The notes under the pieces were generated by a model, which saw nothing but the letters and a program-made list of their open reading frames with translations, was not told the origin of the DNA and searched no databases. Positions 1 through 8,122 of a DNA stretch of 42,046 bases are shown here, one piece after another. The stretch is taken from the NCBI RefSeq assembly GCF_000308415.1, contig NZ_BAFS01000021.1, positions 1 through 42,046 on the forward strand, read 5' to 3'. The position numbers and the translations under genes are program-made. The stretch comes from Nocardia asiatica NBRC 100129 (GTDB lineage Bacteria; Actinomycetota; Actinomycetes; Mycobacteriales; Mycobacteriaceae). Every line of letters begins with the position of its first letter. The first letter of the stretch is position 1.

Positions 1-213
1 CACCTTCAGCAGCGAGGTCTTACCCGACCCGTTCGGCCCGAGAACGGCGATGAATTCTCCTGGGGCGACGGTGAGATCCAACCCTCCCCAGAGGGTCCGG
101 TCGCCGAACGACAATCGCGCCGCCTCCAGGCGTACCGCGGCCGAGTCGGCGCCGATGCCCGGTCGCCGCTCCACCCGGTCGGTGTGCTCGGTCAGCGCGG
201 CTCCCTCGTTCAT
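1..213 (-). CDS. Metal ABC transporter ATP-binding protein (5' end only)
   Basis: The gene reads leftward and leaves the window after about 71 codons. The visible N-terminus holds an ABC ATPase Walker A motif, GPNGSGKTSLLK, at about residues 57-68, preceded by the usual beta-strand segment APGEFIAVLG. Its ATG lies 4 bases after the stop of the upstream binding-protein gene, so the two are almost certainly co-transcribed. Next to a TroA/ZnuA-type binding protein, the likely job is powering zinc or manganese uptake at the inner face of the membrane. The Walker B and signature motifs and the permease gene lie outside the window, so the metal is inferred from context only. Confidence 0.85.
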   Translation of the reverse strand, partial: MNEGAALTEHTDRVERRPGIGADSAAVRLEAARLSFGDRTLWGGLDLTVAPGEFIAVLGPNGSGKTSLLKV

Positions 214-217
214 CTGC

Positions 218-1099
218 TCAACCCAGTGCGGCGGCCAGCGCCTGCGCGTTCTTGGTCTGCCACTGAATGTAGTCCTGGCCCTCGGGGAGGGTCTCGGTCA
301 CCTCGACGATGGCGATGCCCGCGTTCTGGGCGGTGCCCCGCAGGTCCTTGGTGATCTTGTCCTCGGTCTGCACGTTGTAGATCAGCGCGCGAACCCGCTT
401 GCCGCTGAGCAGATCCTGGGTCGCCGCGACGGCCGCGGGCGCCGGATCGGTCTCCTGCTCGATGGCTTCCTGGAACTCGTGCGGAGTCAGGTCGTCGGCA
501 CCGGCGGCGGCCACGAGGTAGTGCGCGAGGGGTTCGGTTTGCAGCACCGGCGTTTTCGGGTGCTCGGCGGCGAGTTTGCCGGTGATGGCGGTGACCGCGC
601 CGAGTTCGTTCTTGAACGTCGTCGCGCGCTCGGCATAGGCCGCGGCCTTGCCGGGGTCGATCTCGCCGAGCTGGGCGGCGATCCGGTCGGCGACCACGCC
701 GACGGTGCGCACGTCGTACCAGACGTGCTCGTTCTCGTCGCTCTGGTCCACCCGCAGGGAGAACGCGTTCACCGTGCGCTTGTCCGTGCCCGCGACCGCC
801 TTCTCGGCGAATTCGTCGTAACCGCCGCCGTTGTAGACCACCAGGTCGGCGTCGGTGAGCGCGGCCGACTCGACGGCGGAGGTCTCGTGCGAGTGCGGAT
901 CGGCGTTGGGATCGGTGATCAGCGACCGGATGGTGGCATCGGGGCCGGCGACTGCGGCGGCGATGTCACCCCAGACGTCGGTGGAGGTGACGATGGTCGG
1001 CTGGTCGGAGTCGGTGGAGTCGCCGCAGGCGACGAGTGTGGCTACGGAGGCCAATCCCACGGCGATGCCTACACATTTCACGGCGAATCTGGTCTTCAC
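218..1099 (-). CDS. Zinc/manganese-type ABC transporter substrate-binding lipoprotein (ZnuA/TroA family)
   Basis: A 293-residue cluster 9 (TroA/ZnuA) solute-binding protein that would capture Zn2+ or Mn2+ outside the membrane and deliver it to the ABC permease. The N-terminus is a lipoprotein signal: positively charged start, hydrophobic stretch, and lipobox LVAC with the lipidated Cys at about residue 25, followed by a Gly-Asp-Ser-rich linker. Candidate metal ligands are the His residues in DPHSHE and NEHVWYD and acidic residues in the C-terminal lobe; there is no long His-rich loop. I chose the GTG at 1099 because an AGGAG lies 7 bases upstream and the protein then begins MKTRF. An in-frame start at 1129 would add a poorly suited 10-residue tail. 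The ATPase gene follows 4 bases downstream. Confidence 0.88.
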   Translation of the reverse strand: MKTRFAVKCVGIAVGLASVATLVACGDSTDSDQPTIVTSTDVWGDIAAAVAGPDATIRSLITDPNADPHSHETSAVESAALTDADLVVYNGGGYDEFAEKAVAGTDKRTVNAFSLRVDQSDENEHVWYDVRTVGVVADRIAAQLGEIDPGKAAAYAERATTFKNELGAVTAITGKLAAEHPKTPVLQTEPLAHYLVAAAGADDLTPHEFQEAIEQETDPAPAAVAATQDLLSGKRVRALIYNVQTEDKITKDLRGTAQNAGIAIVEVTETLPEGQDYIQWQTKNAQALAAALG

Positions 1100-1130
1100 G
1101 TGGGTACTCCTGGCAGTCCGGCAGATCAAA

Positions 1131-1147
1131 ATGGAAATCGTTCCCGT
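1131..1147 (-). promoter_or_regulatory. Possible Zur-type operator upstream of the metal-binding lipoprotein gene
   Basis: ATGGAAATCGTTCCCGT is a degenerate inverted repeat (GGAA-N4-TTCC core) about 32 bases upstream of the GTG start. It matches about 12 of 17 positions of the mycobacterial Zur core as I recall it (ATGAAAATCATTTTCAT). The site is AT-rich compared with its surroundings. Zinc-repressed transcription is inferred from position and gene content. Confidence 0.35.
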
Positions 1148-1205
1148 TTAACTCTAGCAAATCCGATCGGACGGTAGTGCTCGATGCCCACGTAAGACGG
1201 GAAAA

Positions 1206-1245
1206 CCAAGGGCCCGTGCGCGATTCGTCGTGCGCGGGCCCCTGG
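1206..1245 (-). terminator. Intrinsic terminator after the trehalose-phosphatase/GH15 gene
   Basis: A long hairpin with outer arms CCA/TGG and a GGGCCC-containing inner stem is broken by one mismatch and two G-T pairs. It starts 12 bases after the stop codon at 1258. On the minus strand it is followed by TTGG and a TTTT run (1202-1205), which is typical of an intrinsic terminator. Confidence 0.75.
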
Positions 1246-1257
1246 TGAACTCGGACG

Positions 1258-3831
1258 TCAGACCAGCGCGGCCTCCACCGGCTGCCCGAGCAGTTGCGCG
1301 CAGCGCAGCAGACCGAGATGGCTGTACGCCTGGGGATGATTACCGAGCGAGCGTTCGGCTACCGGGTCGTATTCCTCGCTGAGCAGCCCGGTGGGACCGG
1401 CGACGTCGACCAGCTGGGCGAACAGCGCCTCGGCGTCCGAGCGCTTCCCGATCAGCAGGTACGCCTCTACCAGCCAGGCCGCGCACAGGTGGAATCCGCC
1501 CTCGCCGCCGGGCAGGCCGTCGTCGTGGTGGTAGCGGTAGACGGTCGAACCGCTGCGCAGCTCGGCCTCGGTCGCCACGACGGTCGCCGCGAAGCGCGGG
1601 TCGGACGGGTCGATCAGGCCGCTCAACCCGATGTGCAGCGTCGCCGCGTCCAGGTCGGTGCCGTCGTAGGCCGCGGTGTAGGACTGCACATCGTCGTTCC
1701 AGCCCTTGGCCTTGACCTCGTCGGCGATGGTGTCGCGCAACACCGGCCAGGCCGGGTCGGCCTCGCGGTCGAACTTCTGCGCCAGGGTGAGCGCCCGGTC
1801 GACGGTCAGCCAGCCCATCACCTTCGAGTACACGTGGTGGCGGGGGTTGCCGCGGATCTCCCAGATGCCGTGGTCGGGCTCCTGCCAGCGCCGCTGCACG
1901 GCCGAGACCATGGCGCACACCAGCTCCCAGTCGGCGTCCGGCAGCACGTCTGCCGGATCGGTGACGCCGCGTAGTTCCCTCGCGTGCGCCAGGGCGGCGA
2001 TGAGGTCGACGATCGGACCGAAGACGTCCAGCTGGACCTGCATGTTGGCCGCGTTGCCGACGCGCACCGGGCGGGAGCCCGCGTAACCGGGCAGCTGGTC
2101 GATCGAGGCCTCCGGCGGCAGCGTCTCGCCGTAGAGCGTGTACAGCGGGTGCAGGCGCTCGGGGCCGGGCAGCGTCTCCAGCACTCGGTGCACCCAGCCG
2201 AGGTAGTCCTCGGCCTCGGTGAGCGAGCCGAGCGAGACCAATGCCTGCGCGGTCAGCGCCGCGTCGCGCAGCCAGCAGTAGCGGTAGTCCCAGTTGCGCA
2301 CGCCGCCGATGTCCTCGGGCAGCGACGTGGTGGCGGCCGCGAGGATCGAACCGCTCGGCGCGTGCACCAAGCCGCGCAGGGTCAGCGCGGAACGCTTCAT
2401 CAGGTCGGGCTTCAGCGGCGGCAGCGTGAGCTTCGAGGCCCACTCCGACCAGTACCGCTCCGCTTCCCGTCGCCGCTGCGTCTCGCTGCTGGCGGCGGAA
2501 TCCAGATCGGTGGTGCCGCAGCGCAGTTCGAGCACGACCTCGCCCTTGGACGGGTCCACCACCGCCCGCGCCGACTCGTGCGTCCCGTCGAAGACGATCT
2601 CCCAGCGCACGCCGGGGGAGCGCAGCACGATCGGGTCGTTGGTGCCGTGCACCCGCAGCCCGCCCTCCTGCGCTTCGAGGTTCACCGGCACCTGGCCGAA
2701 CTCGGGCCGGGGCGCGAAGGTGACCACGGCTTTCGCGTCGCCGGTGATCACCCGGGTCAGGTCGGTCCGGGTGGGCGCGACGTCGTGCGGCAGGTAGTCG
2801 GTGACCTGCAAGCTGGCCCAACGGGTTTCGACGGTCATCGTGCCGTCGACATAGCGCTGCGACAGCGGCAGTCCGGGCCGCTCGGGCTCGATGGTGAAGT
2901 GACCGCCCTGCGGGCCGCCGAGCAGGTGCGCGAACACCGCGGCGGAATCCGGTTCCGGGTGGCAGAACCAGGTCACTGTGGCGTCCGGGGTGAGCAGCGC
3001 GACCGAGCGCGGGCTGGCCAGCATGGTCAGCCGCTCGATGCGCGGCGCGCTCGCCCCCGCCAGCCAGGTCCGGCGCTCCTCCAGCAGGAAGGCCAGCGCC
3101 CAGGCCACGGCCTCGGTGCTGTCCACCCGGAACTTGGCCAGGCTATCGCCGTCGCCGACCTTGATGCCGACGTCCGGACCCGCGAGCACCCGGAAAGCCT
3201 TCTCGTCGGTGACGTCGTCACCGAAGAACACCGCGGCCGAGGCCCCCGCCTGATGCCGGACGGTGTCCAGTGCCGTGCCCTTGTCGGTCTGCACCACGGC
3301 CAGTTCGATGACGGCCTTGCCCTCGGTGACCTGCACGCCGAACCAGCACGCCGGGCCGAGCCGGACCTGCGACAGCGCGCGATGGCCGATCTCCGGGCTG
3401 GCGTTGCGCACGTGCAGCGCGACACTGGCCGGCTTGATCTCGACGGTGACGCCGGGATTGTCCGAGGCGATCTGGTTCAGCGCCGTCTGCACCTCTTGGA
3501 GCAGGTGCTTGGCGTCGTTGTCGATCGCGTGCACGAAGCCGACGTCGAATTCCGAGCCGTGGCTGCCGATCAGTTGCACCTCGACGGGCAGGCGCGACAG
3601 CGCCGCGAGATCTCGCAGCGCGCGGCCGGAGATCACGGCGGCGGTGGTCCCGGTCAGGCCGGCGAGGGCTCGTAACGCGCTCACCGATTCCCGATGGGGG
3701 AAGGCTTTGGCCGGGTCGGACACGATGGGCGCGAGTGTCCCGTCGTAGTCCGATGCGACCAGCAGCCGTGGCACGCGCGCGACCGTCGACAGTGCACGGC
3801 GAAGTTCCAGTGGCAGATCCTGTGCGCTCAC
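1258..3831 (-). CDS. Fused trehalose-6-phosphate phosphatase / GH15 glycoside hydrolase
   Basis: An 857-residue two-domain protein. Residues about 20-255 are a HAD-type trehalose-phosphatase (OtsB): nucleophile motif DYDGT at 28-32 and late HAD motif GDDVTDE at 204-210. From about 265 onward it is a glycoside hydrolase 15 module: beta-sandwich region, then the (alpha/alpha)6 barrel with VRNWDYRYCWLRDA at 511-524, a probable general acid Glu658 in GIWE, and a probable base in LLSEEYDP near 819. Mycobacterial GH15 proteins of this type include an acid trehalase, so the second domain may hydrolyse trehalose; glucoamylase-like activity on other alpha-glucans is possible. The start is the GTG at 3831 (MSAQDL). 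It is a single-gene unit ending at a strong terminator, and no signal peptide is visible, so a cytoplasmic location is expected. Confidence 0.9.
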   Translation of the reverse strand: MSAQDLPLELRRALSTVARVPRLLVASDYDGTLAPIVSDPAKAFPHRESVSALRALAGLTGTTAAVISGRALRDLAALSRLPVEVQLIGSHGSEFDVGFVHAIDNDAKHLLQEVQTALNQIASDNPGVTVEIKPASVALHVRNASPEIGHRALSQVRLGPACWFGVQVTEGKAVIELAVVQTDKGTALDTVRHQAGASAAVFFGDDVTDEKAFRVLAGPDVGIKVGDGDSLAKFRVDSTEAVAWALAFLLEERRTWLAGASAPRIERLTMLASPRSVALLTPDATVTWFCHPEPDSAAVFAHLLGGPQGGHFTIEPERPGLPLSQRYVDGTMTVETRWASLQVTDYLPHDVAPTRTDLTRVITGDAKAVVTFAPRPEFGQVPVNLEAQEGGLRVHGTNDPIVLRSPGVRWEIVFDGTHESARAVVDPSKGEVVLELRCGTTDLDSAASSETQRRREAERYWSEWASKLTLPPLKPDLMKRSALTLRGLVHAPSGSILAAATTSLPEDIGGVRNWDYRYCWLRDAALTAQALVSLGSLTEAEDYLGWVHRVLETLPGPERLHPLYTLYGETLPPEASIDQLPGYAGSRPVRVGNAANMQVQLDVFGPIVDLIAALAHARELRGVTDPADVLPDADWELVCAMVSAVQRRWQEPDHGIWEIRGNPRHHVYSKVMGWLTVDRALTLAQKFDREADPAWPVLRDTIADEVKAKGWNDDVQSYTAAYDGTDLDAATLHIGLSGLIDPSDPRFAATVVATEAELRSGSTVYRYHHDDGLPGGEGGFHLCAAWLVEAYLLIGKRSDAEALFAQLVDVAGPTGLLSEEYDPVAERSLGNHPQAYSHLGLLRCAQLLGQPVEAALV

Positions 3832-4088
3832 GCATCCAACCTAGTGATCGGAGGAGTTTTTTCAGGGGGCGGGCAAAACAATACTGTGTTGAATTTGCCG
3901 CACAGAAACGCGCCGGTCCGCGTGCGCACGATAACGCAGCTGCTGAACCGGTGTCCGGTAGATCTGCCCAGCTAACGGCAACGGGATCCGAGCGGGTGAG
4001 CTTCGTCGCAGCACAGGGGGCCTTTCGGGCCCGATGGGTGACCGGGCGCCGAATTAGCTCGATGTGCGCTGAGAGATCCCGCTAGAGC

Positions 4089-4739
4089 CTACTGGTTGCG
4101 TTCGCCGAGCAGGAGGTCGACGGTCAGTTCGAGGCGTTCGGTGACGTCGGTGGCCGATGCGCGCCGAGTCAGCCAGGCGACCAGATTGGACAGCCACACG
4201 TCGCTGATCACCCGCGCGATGGCGAGCTGACGTTCGGTGGGCTCGCCGTCGTTCATGGCCCGTGCGAAGACGCGGTCCATCACCTTGCCCACGCGATCGA
4301 CCTCGGCGGCGGCGGAGGCGTCGGCGAACATGAACGCCCGGGTCATCGCCTCGGTGAGCAGCGGGTCGCGCTGCATCATCCGGGTGATCTGGGTGAGCAG
4401 CAGGTGCATGCGCTCCTGCGGAGACTGCCCGGCAAGCGGCTTGCGTTTGCCCTCGATCTGCTCGAACTCGCGCGACAGGGCCGAGACCAGCAGGTGCACC
4501 TTCGACGGGAAGTAGCGGTAGAGCGTGCCGACCGCCACGTCGGCGCGCTCGGCGACCGCGCGCATCTGGACCGCGTCGTAACCGCCCTTCGACGCGAGTG
4601 CCAGGGTAGCGTCCAGGATCCGCTTGCGCCGTTCGCGCTGCGCCGCCGAACTCAGCTCGTCCTCACTGAGCGTGGTGACCGTGGCGGCGGGCCGGGCCGC
4701 GCTCGGGTCGGCTGGCTGCGATCGGGACGGACTGGCCAT
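4089..4739 (-). CDS. kstR: TetR-family cholesterol catabolism repressor KstR
   Basis: A 216-residue TetR regulator whose body is nearly colinear with mycobacterial KstR. The helix-turn-helix spans about residues 55-85 and contains VQMRAVAERADVAVGTLYRY; the ligand-binding half contains DPLLTEAMTRA and ARVISDVWLSNL. KstR represses steroid genes and is released by 3-oxo-cholestenoyl-CoA type ligands in characterised relatives. The N-terminus carries about 20 extra residues rich in Ser, Pro and Ala before the conserved AQRERRKRILDAT; no better in-frame start was seen inside it. A GGAAAGGA sequence precedes the ATG. It diverges from the fadE34-like gene with a perfect KstR box between them, which implies autoregulation. 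Confidence 0.95.
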   Translation of the reverse strand: MASPSRSQPADPSAARPAATVTTLSEDELSSAAQRERRKRILDATLALASKGGYDAVQMRAVAERADVAVGTLYRYFPSKVHLLVSALSREFEQIEGKRKPLAGQSPQERMHLLLTQITRMMQRDPLLTEAMTRAFMFADASAAAEVDRVGKVMDRVFARAMNDGEPTERQLAIARVISDVWLSNLVAWLTRRASATDVTERLELTVDLLLGERNQ

Positions 4740-4835
4740 TGATGAAAGTCCTTTCCGGAAACGTCGTTTCGTCGGCTGCGTGCGCGGTCTCGCCGCGGCG
4801 GCGATGGTGTCTTGACTTCCGCCCGGCTAGGATAT

Positions 4836-4849
4836 TAGAACATGTTCTA
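4836..4849. promoter_or_regulatory. KstR operator, kstR/fadE34-like divergent promoter
   Basis: TAGAACATGTTCTA is a perfect 14-base palindrome matching the KstR consensus TNNAACNNGTTNNA at every fixed position. It lies 35 bases before the GTG of the acyl-CoA dehydrogenase gene and about 96 bases before the kstR start, so one repressor dimer could control both directions. Confidence 0.92.
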
Positions 4850-4884
4850 GGTGTGGGAGTCACGCCGGAAAGGCGGTATGGAGT

Positions 4885-7035
4885 GTGACCATCGCCACCA
4901 CTGACGAGCATAAAGCCGTTCAGGAGTCGATGCGCGGATGGGCCTCGTCGGTCCGTCCGATTGCAACAATGCGAACCGGCGCGGCCGACTTCTGGCGCGC
5001 CTACTGGCCCGCACTCGCGGAGATCGGGATCTTCCGGGTCGCGGTGGCCGAGGACGCGGGCGGTGCGGGCGGATCGGTCGCCGATCTCGCCGTACTGGTG
5101 GAGCAGGCGGCGCACGACCTGGTCGGCGGCCCCGTGCTGGCAACGGCTTTGGCCAACTTGATCACCGCGGGAAAGCTGGACGAGGACCTGCCCTGCGGTG
5201 TCGCGCTCGACTTCGTCGTCGGCGCGACGGTGAGCGTACCCGCCGCAAGCGACGGCGTGTTGCTCACGGGTACCTGGGATTCCGTGCTCGGCGCCGCACC
5301 GGGCACCGCCGTGCTGCTGCCCGTGGACCACCCGCGCGGGCAGCGCTGGTGCCTGGTCCCGCCCGGCGCCGCCGGCCTGCGGGTGGAGGCGCTCGCGCCG
5401 CTGGACCCGAGCACGCCGCTGGCCCGGGTGCACTGCGCCGATCTGCGCGTGCCGCCCGATCAGGTGTTCGTCGCGCCGCACGCCGCCGAGGATCTCCTGG
5501 TCGCGCTGGTCGCCGCCGAGCTGGCGGGCGTGGCGGGCTGGTGCCTGGAGACCGCGGTCGAATACGCGAAGGTGCGCGAGCAGTTCGGCCGCAAGATCGG
5601 TTCCTTCCAAGCGGTCAAGCACATCTGCGCCTGGATGCTGTGCCGCACCGAGCTGATCCGTGCCGTCGCGGCCGACACCGCGGCCGCCGTGGACGACGGC
5701 GGCGCGGAACTGCCGATCGCCGCCGCCATCGCGGCCGCCAGCGCCCTGGACGCCGCGGTGGATACCGCCAAGGACTGCATCCAGGTGCTCGGCGGCATCG
5801 GCTTCACCTGGGAGCACGACGCGCACCTGTACCTGCGCCGGGCGACGGCGCTGCGGCAGCTGCTCGGCGGTTCGGCGCGCTGGCGGGCCCGGGTAGCCGA
5901 GTCGACCAGACGGGGCCTGCGGCGCACCACCGGCGCGGACCGGGTCTTCGCGGCCGAGGGCGTGGAAGCGGACGGCGGCAGCGCGGACGAACTGGCCGCA
6001 GAAGTCGCCCGGATCGCGGCCCTGCCCGCCGACGCCCGGCGCGCCGCGCTGGTCGAGGCGGGATTGGTCATGCCGCATTGGCCGCGGCCCTACGGGCGCG
6101 CCGCGGACCCGATGACCGGCCTGGTGATCTCCGAGGAGCTGCGGCGCGCCGGGCTCGCCGCGCCGGACCTGGCCATCGGCGGCTGGGCGGTCCCCACGCT
6201 GCTGCAACACGGCACACCGGAGCAGATCGAGCGGTTCGCCTGGCCGACCCTGCGCGGCGAGGTGGTCTGGTGCCAGCTGTTCAGCGAACCCGAAGCGGGC
6301 TCCGATCTGGCCGCGTTGCGCACGACCGCGAAAAAGGCCGATGGCGGCTGGGTGCTGCGCGGACAGAAAGTCTGGACTTCACTGGGCGACAAGGCGAATT
6401 GGGCGATCTGTCTGGCTCGCACCGATCCGGACGCGCCCAAGCATCGCGGCATCACGTACTTCTTGGTGGACATGCACGCCGCCGGTCTCGAAATTCGCCC
6501 GCTGGTGCAGATAACCGGCGAGGCGCGTTTCAGCGAAGTGTTCCTCGACGACGTGTTCGTGCCCGACGATTGCGTGGTCGGCGCACTGAACAACGGATGG
6601 AAGATCGCCCGCTCCACGCTGGCCACCGAACGGGTCGCGATGGGCGGCAATGGTATCGGTCCGGTACTCGAAGAACTCATAGCGAAATCACCCGCCACCG
6701 GGCCCGGCGCCGAACTGGTGAACGACCGGCTCGGCGGATTCGTGGCCGAGGCCGTCGCCGGGCTTTTGCTCGAGCAACGCGCGGCAGTGAAGTTGCTTAA
6801 GGGGGGAGACCCGGGTGCGCAGAGTAGTGTTCGCAAATTGGTCGGGGTGCGCCACCGCCAAGCGGTCGCGGAATTCGCTGTCGAGACGGCAGGGCCTTCC
6901 GGCGCGCAGGATTCCGAAGCAGTGAAGGAATTCCTGCTCACACGCTGTCTATCGATCGCTGGTGGAACTGAGCAGATCTTGCTCACCGTGGCTGGTGAGC
7001 GGATTCTCGGGCTGCCTCGCGACGCGAACAGCTAG
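4885..7035 (+). CDS. Double-domain acyl-CoA dehydrogenase, FadE34/ChsE3-like
   Basis: A 716-residue protein made of two acyl-CoA dehydrogenase modules, about residues 1-350 and 365-716, the size of mycobacterial FadE34 (Rv3573c), which also adjoins kstR. The first half has the FAD/substrate-helix segment VREQFGRKIGSFQAVKH and QVLGGIGFTWEHD; the second has WCQLFSEPEAGSDLAALRT, GQKVWTSLGDKA and a C-terminal GGTEQILLTVAGERILGLPR. FadE34-type enzymes dehydrogenate steroid CoA esters carrying a five-carbon side chain in the first beta-oxidation rounds. The GTG start at 4885 gives MTIATTDEHKAVQ. It leads the side-chain operon and sits behind the KstR box; the next gene begins 22 bases downstream. 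Confidence 0.92.
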   Translation: MTIATTDEHKAVQESMRGWASSVRPIATMRTGAADFWRAYWPALAEIGIFRVAVAEDAGGAGGSVADLAVLVEQAAHDLVGGPVLATALANLITAGKLDEDLPCGVALDFVVGATVSVPAASDGVLLTGTWDSVLGAAPGTAVLLPVDHPRGQRWCLVPPGAAGLRVEALAPLDPSTPLARVHCADLRVPPDQVFVAPHAAEDLLVALVAAELAGVAGWCLETAVEYAKVREQFGRKIGSFQAVKHICAWMLCRTELIRAVAADTAAAVDDGGAELPIAAAIAAASALDAAVDTAKDCIQVLGGIGFTWEHDAHLYLRRATALRQLLGGSARWRARVAESTRRGLRRTTGADRVFAAEGVEADGGSADELAAEVARIAALPADARRAALVEAGLVMPHWPRPYGRAADPMTGLVISEELRRAGLAAPDLAIGGWAVPTLLQHGTPEQIERFAWPTLRGEVVWCQLFSEPEAGSDLAALRTTAKKADGGWVLRGQKVWTSLGDKANWAICLARTDPDAPKHRGITYFLVDMHAAGLEIRPLVQITGEARFSEVFLDDVFVPDDCVVGALNNGWKIARSTLATERVAMGGNGIGPVLEELIAKSPATGPGAELVNDRLGGFVAEAVAGLLLEQRAAVKLLKGGDPGAQSSVRKLVGVRHRQAVAEFAVETAGPSGAQDSEAVKEFLLTRCLSIAGGTEQILLTVAGERILGLPRDANS

Positions 7036-7057
7036 TCGCCGACAACCGGGAGAAAAC

Positions 7058-8122
7058 GTGGATTTCACCAGGGACGAGGGCCAGGACGCGGTAGCCGAGG
7101 TCGTCGTGAGCTTGCTGGAGCGAGAACCCGCTCGTGATATGGAGCTGTGGCCGAGACTGGTCGACTCCGGACTGCTCGTCGTCGCGGTGCCCGAGCGGCA
7201 CGGCGGTGACGGCATGGGCCTGCTCGAGGTGGCGGCCCTACTGACCGAGCTGGCGACGGACGCCGTGGCGGTACCCGTCCTGCCGACGCTGGGCTTCGGC
7301 GTGCTGCCGCTGGTGGCGAGCGCGCCGGAGACCGTCGGGGCGCGGGTGCTGCCCGACATCGCCAAGGGAACGGTGGTCACCGCGGCGCTGAGCGAAGCGG
7401 CGGCGCCGTGGACCGTCAAACCGGAGACCATCGCGGTCACCAGCGGAAACACCGTGCGCATCAGCGGGCGCAAGGTCGCCGTACCCTACGCCGAGCAGGC
7501 GAGTTGGCTGCTCGTGCCGACCAGTTCCGGGATCGCCCTGGTCGACGCGCAGGCCGAAGGGCTGACGCTGACGCCCACGCCGGTCTCCGGCGGCATCCCC
7601 GAATGCACCGTGCAGTTGGACGACGTGGAGATCCCCGCCGAACAGCTGTGGCCGACCGGCTTGGCGGATCTGCACCGTCTGGCGCTCGCGTCCATCGGCG
7701 CGGTGGCCGACGGGTTGCTCAAGGGGGCGATCACGCTCACCGCGGAGCACTTGCGCACCCGGCGTCAGTTCGGCAGGCCGCTGGCAGAGTTCCAGGCCGT
7801 CGCCCAGCAGATCGCGGACCTGTACGTCGTCTCGCGGACCCTGCACGTGGCCGCGGTCTCGGCGAACTGGGCGCTTGCACAGGACGACACGAGTCAGGAG
7901 CACCGCGAGCGCACCGACGACGACCTGGAGGTCCTGGCCTACACCGTCGCCGAACAACTGCCCGCGGCCATGCAGAAGTGTCATCACCTGCACGGCGGCC
8001 TCGGCGTGGACGTGACCCACCCGATGCACCGCTACTACTCACAAGCCAAGGACATCGCTCGCTGGCTCGGCGGCGCGTCGTTCCGACTCGATCGATTGGG
8101 GGCCAGATGTTCATCGACCTGA
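7058..8122 (+). CDS. fadE28: Acyl-CoA dehydrogenase subunit, FadE28/ChsE1-like
   Basis: A 354-residue acyl-CoA dehydrogenase family protein. With the next gene it should form the alpha2beta2 enzyme ChsE1-ChsE2, which introduces the double bond into the three-carbon (2'-propanoate) side chain of the steroid CoA ester. It is shorter and more divergent than a stand-alone enzyme: the typical catalytic-loop Glu segment is not obvious, while the FAD-binding RRQFGRPLAEFQAVAQQIADLY and GGLGVDVTHPMHRYY are present. This fits the known split in which one subunit supplies FAD contacts and the other the catalytic base. I chose the GTG at 7058 (MDFTRDEGQ) because GGGAG lies just upstream. Its 3' end overlaps fadE29 by 16 bases, suggesting translational coupling. 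Confidence 0.88.
   Translation: MDFTRDEGQDAVAEVVVSLLEREPARDMELWPRLVDSGLLVVAVPERHGGDGMGLLEVAALLTELATDAVAVPVLPTLGFGVLPLVASAPETVGARVLPDIAKGTVVTAALSEAAAPWTVKPETIAVTSGNTVRISGRKVAVPYAEQASWLLVPTSSGIALVDAQAEGLTLTPTPVSGGIPECTVQLDDVEIPAEQLWPTGLADLHRLALASIGAVADGLLKGAITLTAEHLRTRRQFGRPLAEFQAVAQQIADLYVVSRTLHVAAVSANWALAQDDTSQEHRERTDDDLEVLAYTVAEQLPAAMQKCHHLHGGLGVDVTHPMHRYYSQAKDIARWLGGASFRLDRLGARCSST

Noticed and set aside
4018..4034. GGGCC/GGCCC hairpin between kstR and the trehalose gene
   Set aside because: Stem of only five bases without a T run; too weak to call a terminator in GC-rich sequence.
4663..6210. 515-codon minus-strand open frame overlapping kstR and the FadE34-like gene
   Set aside because: Shadow frame opposite well-supported coding sequence, with no recognisable domain.
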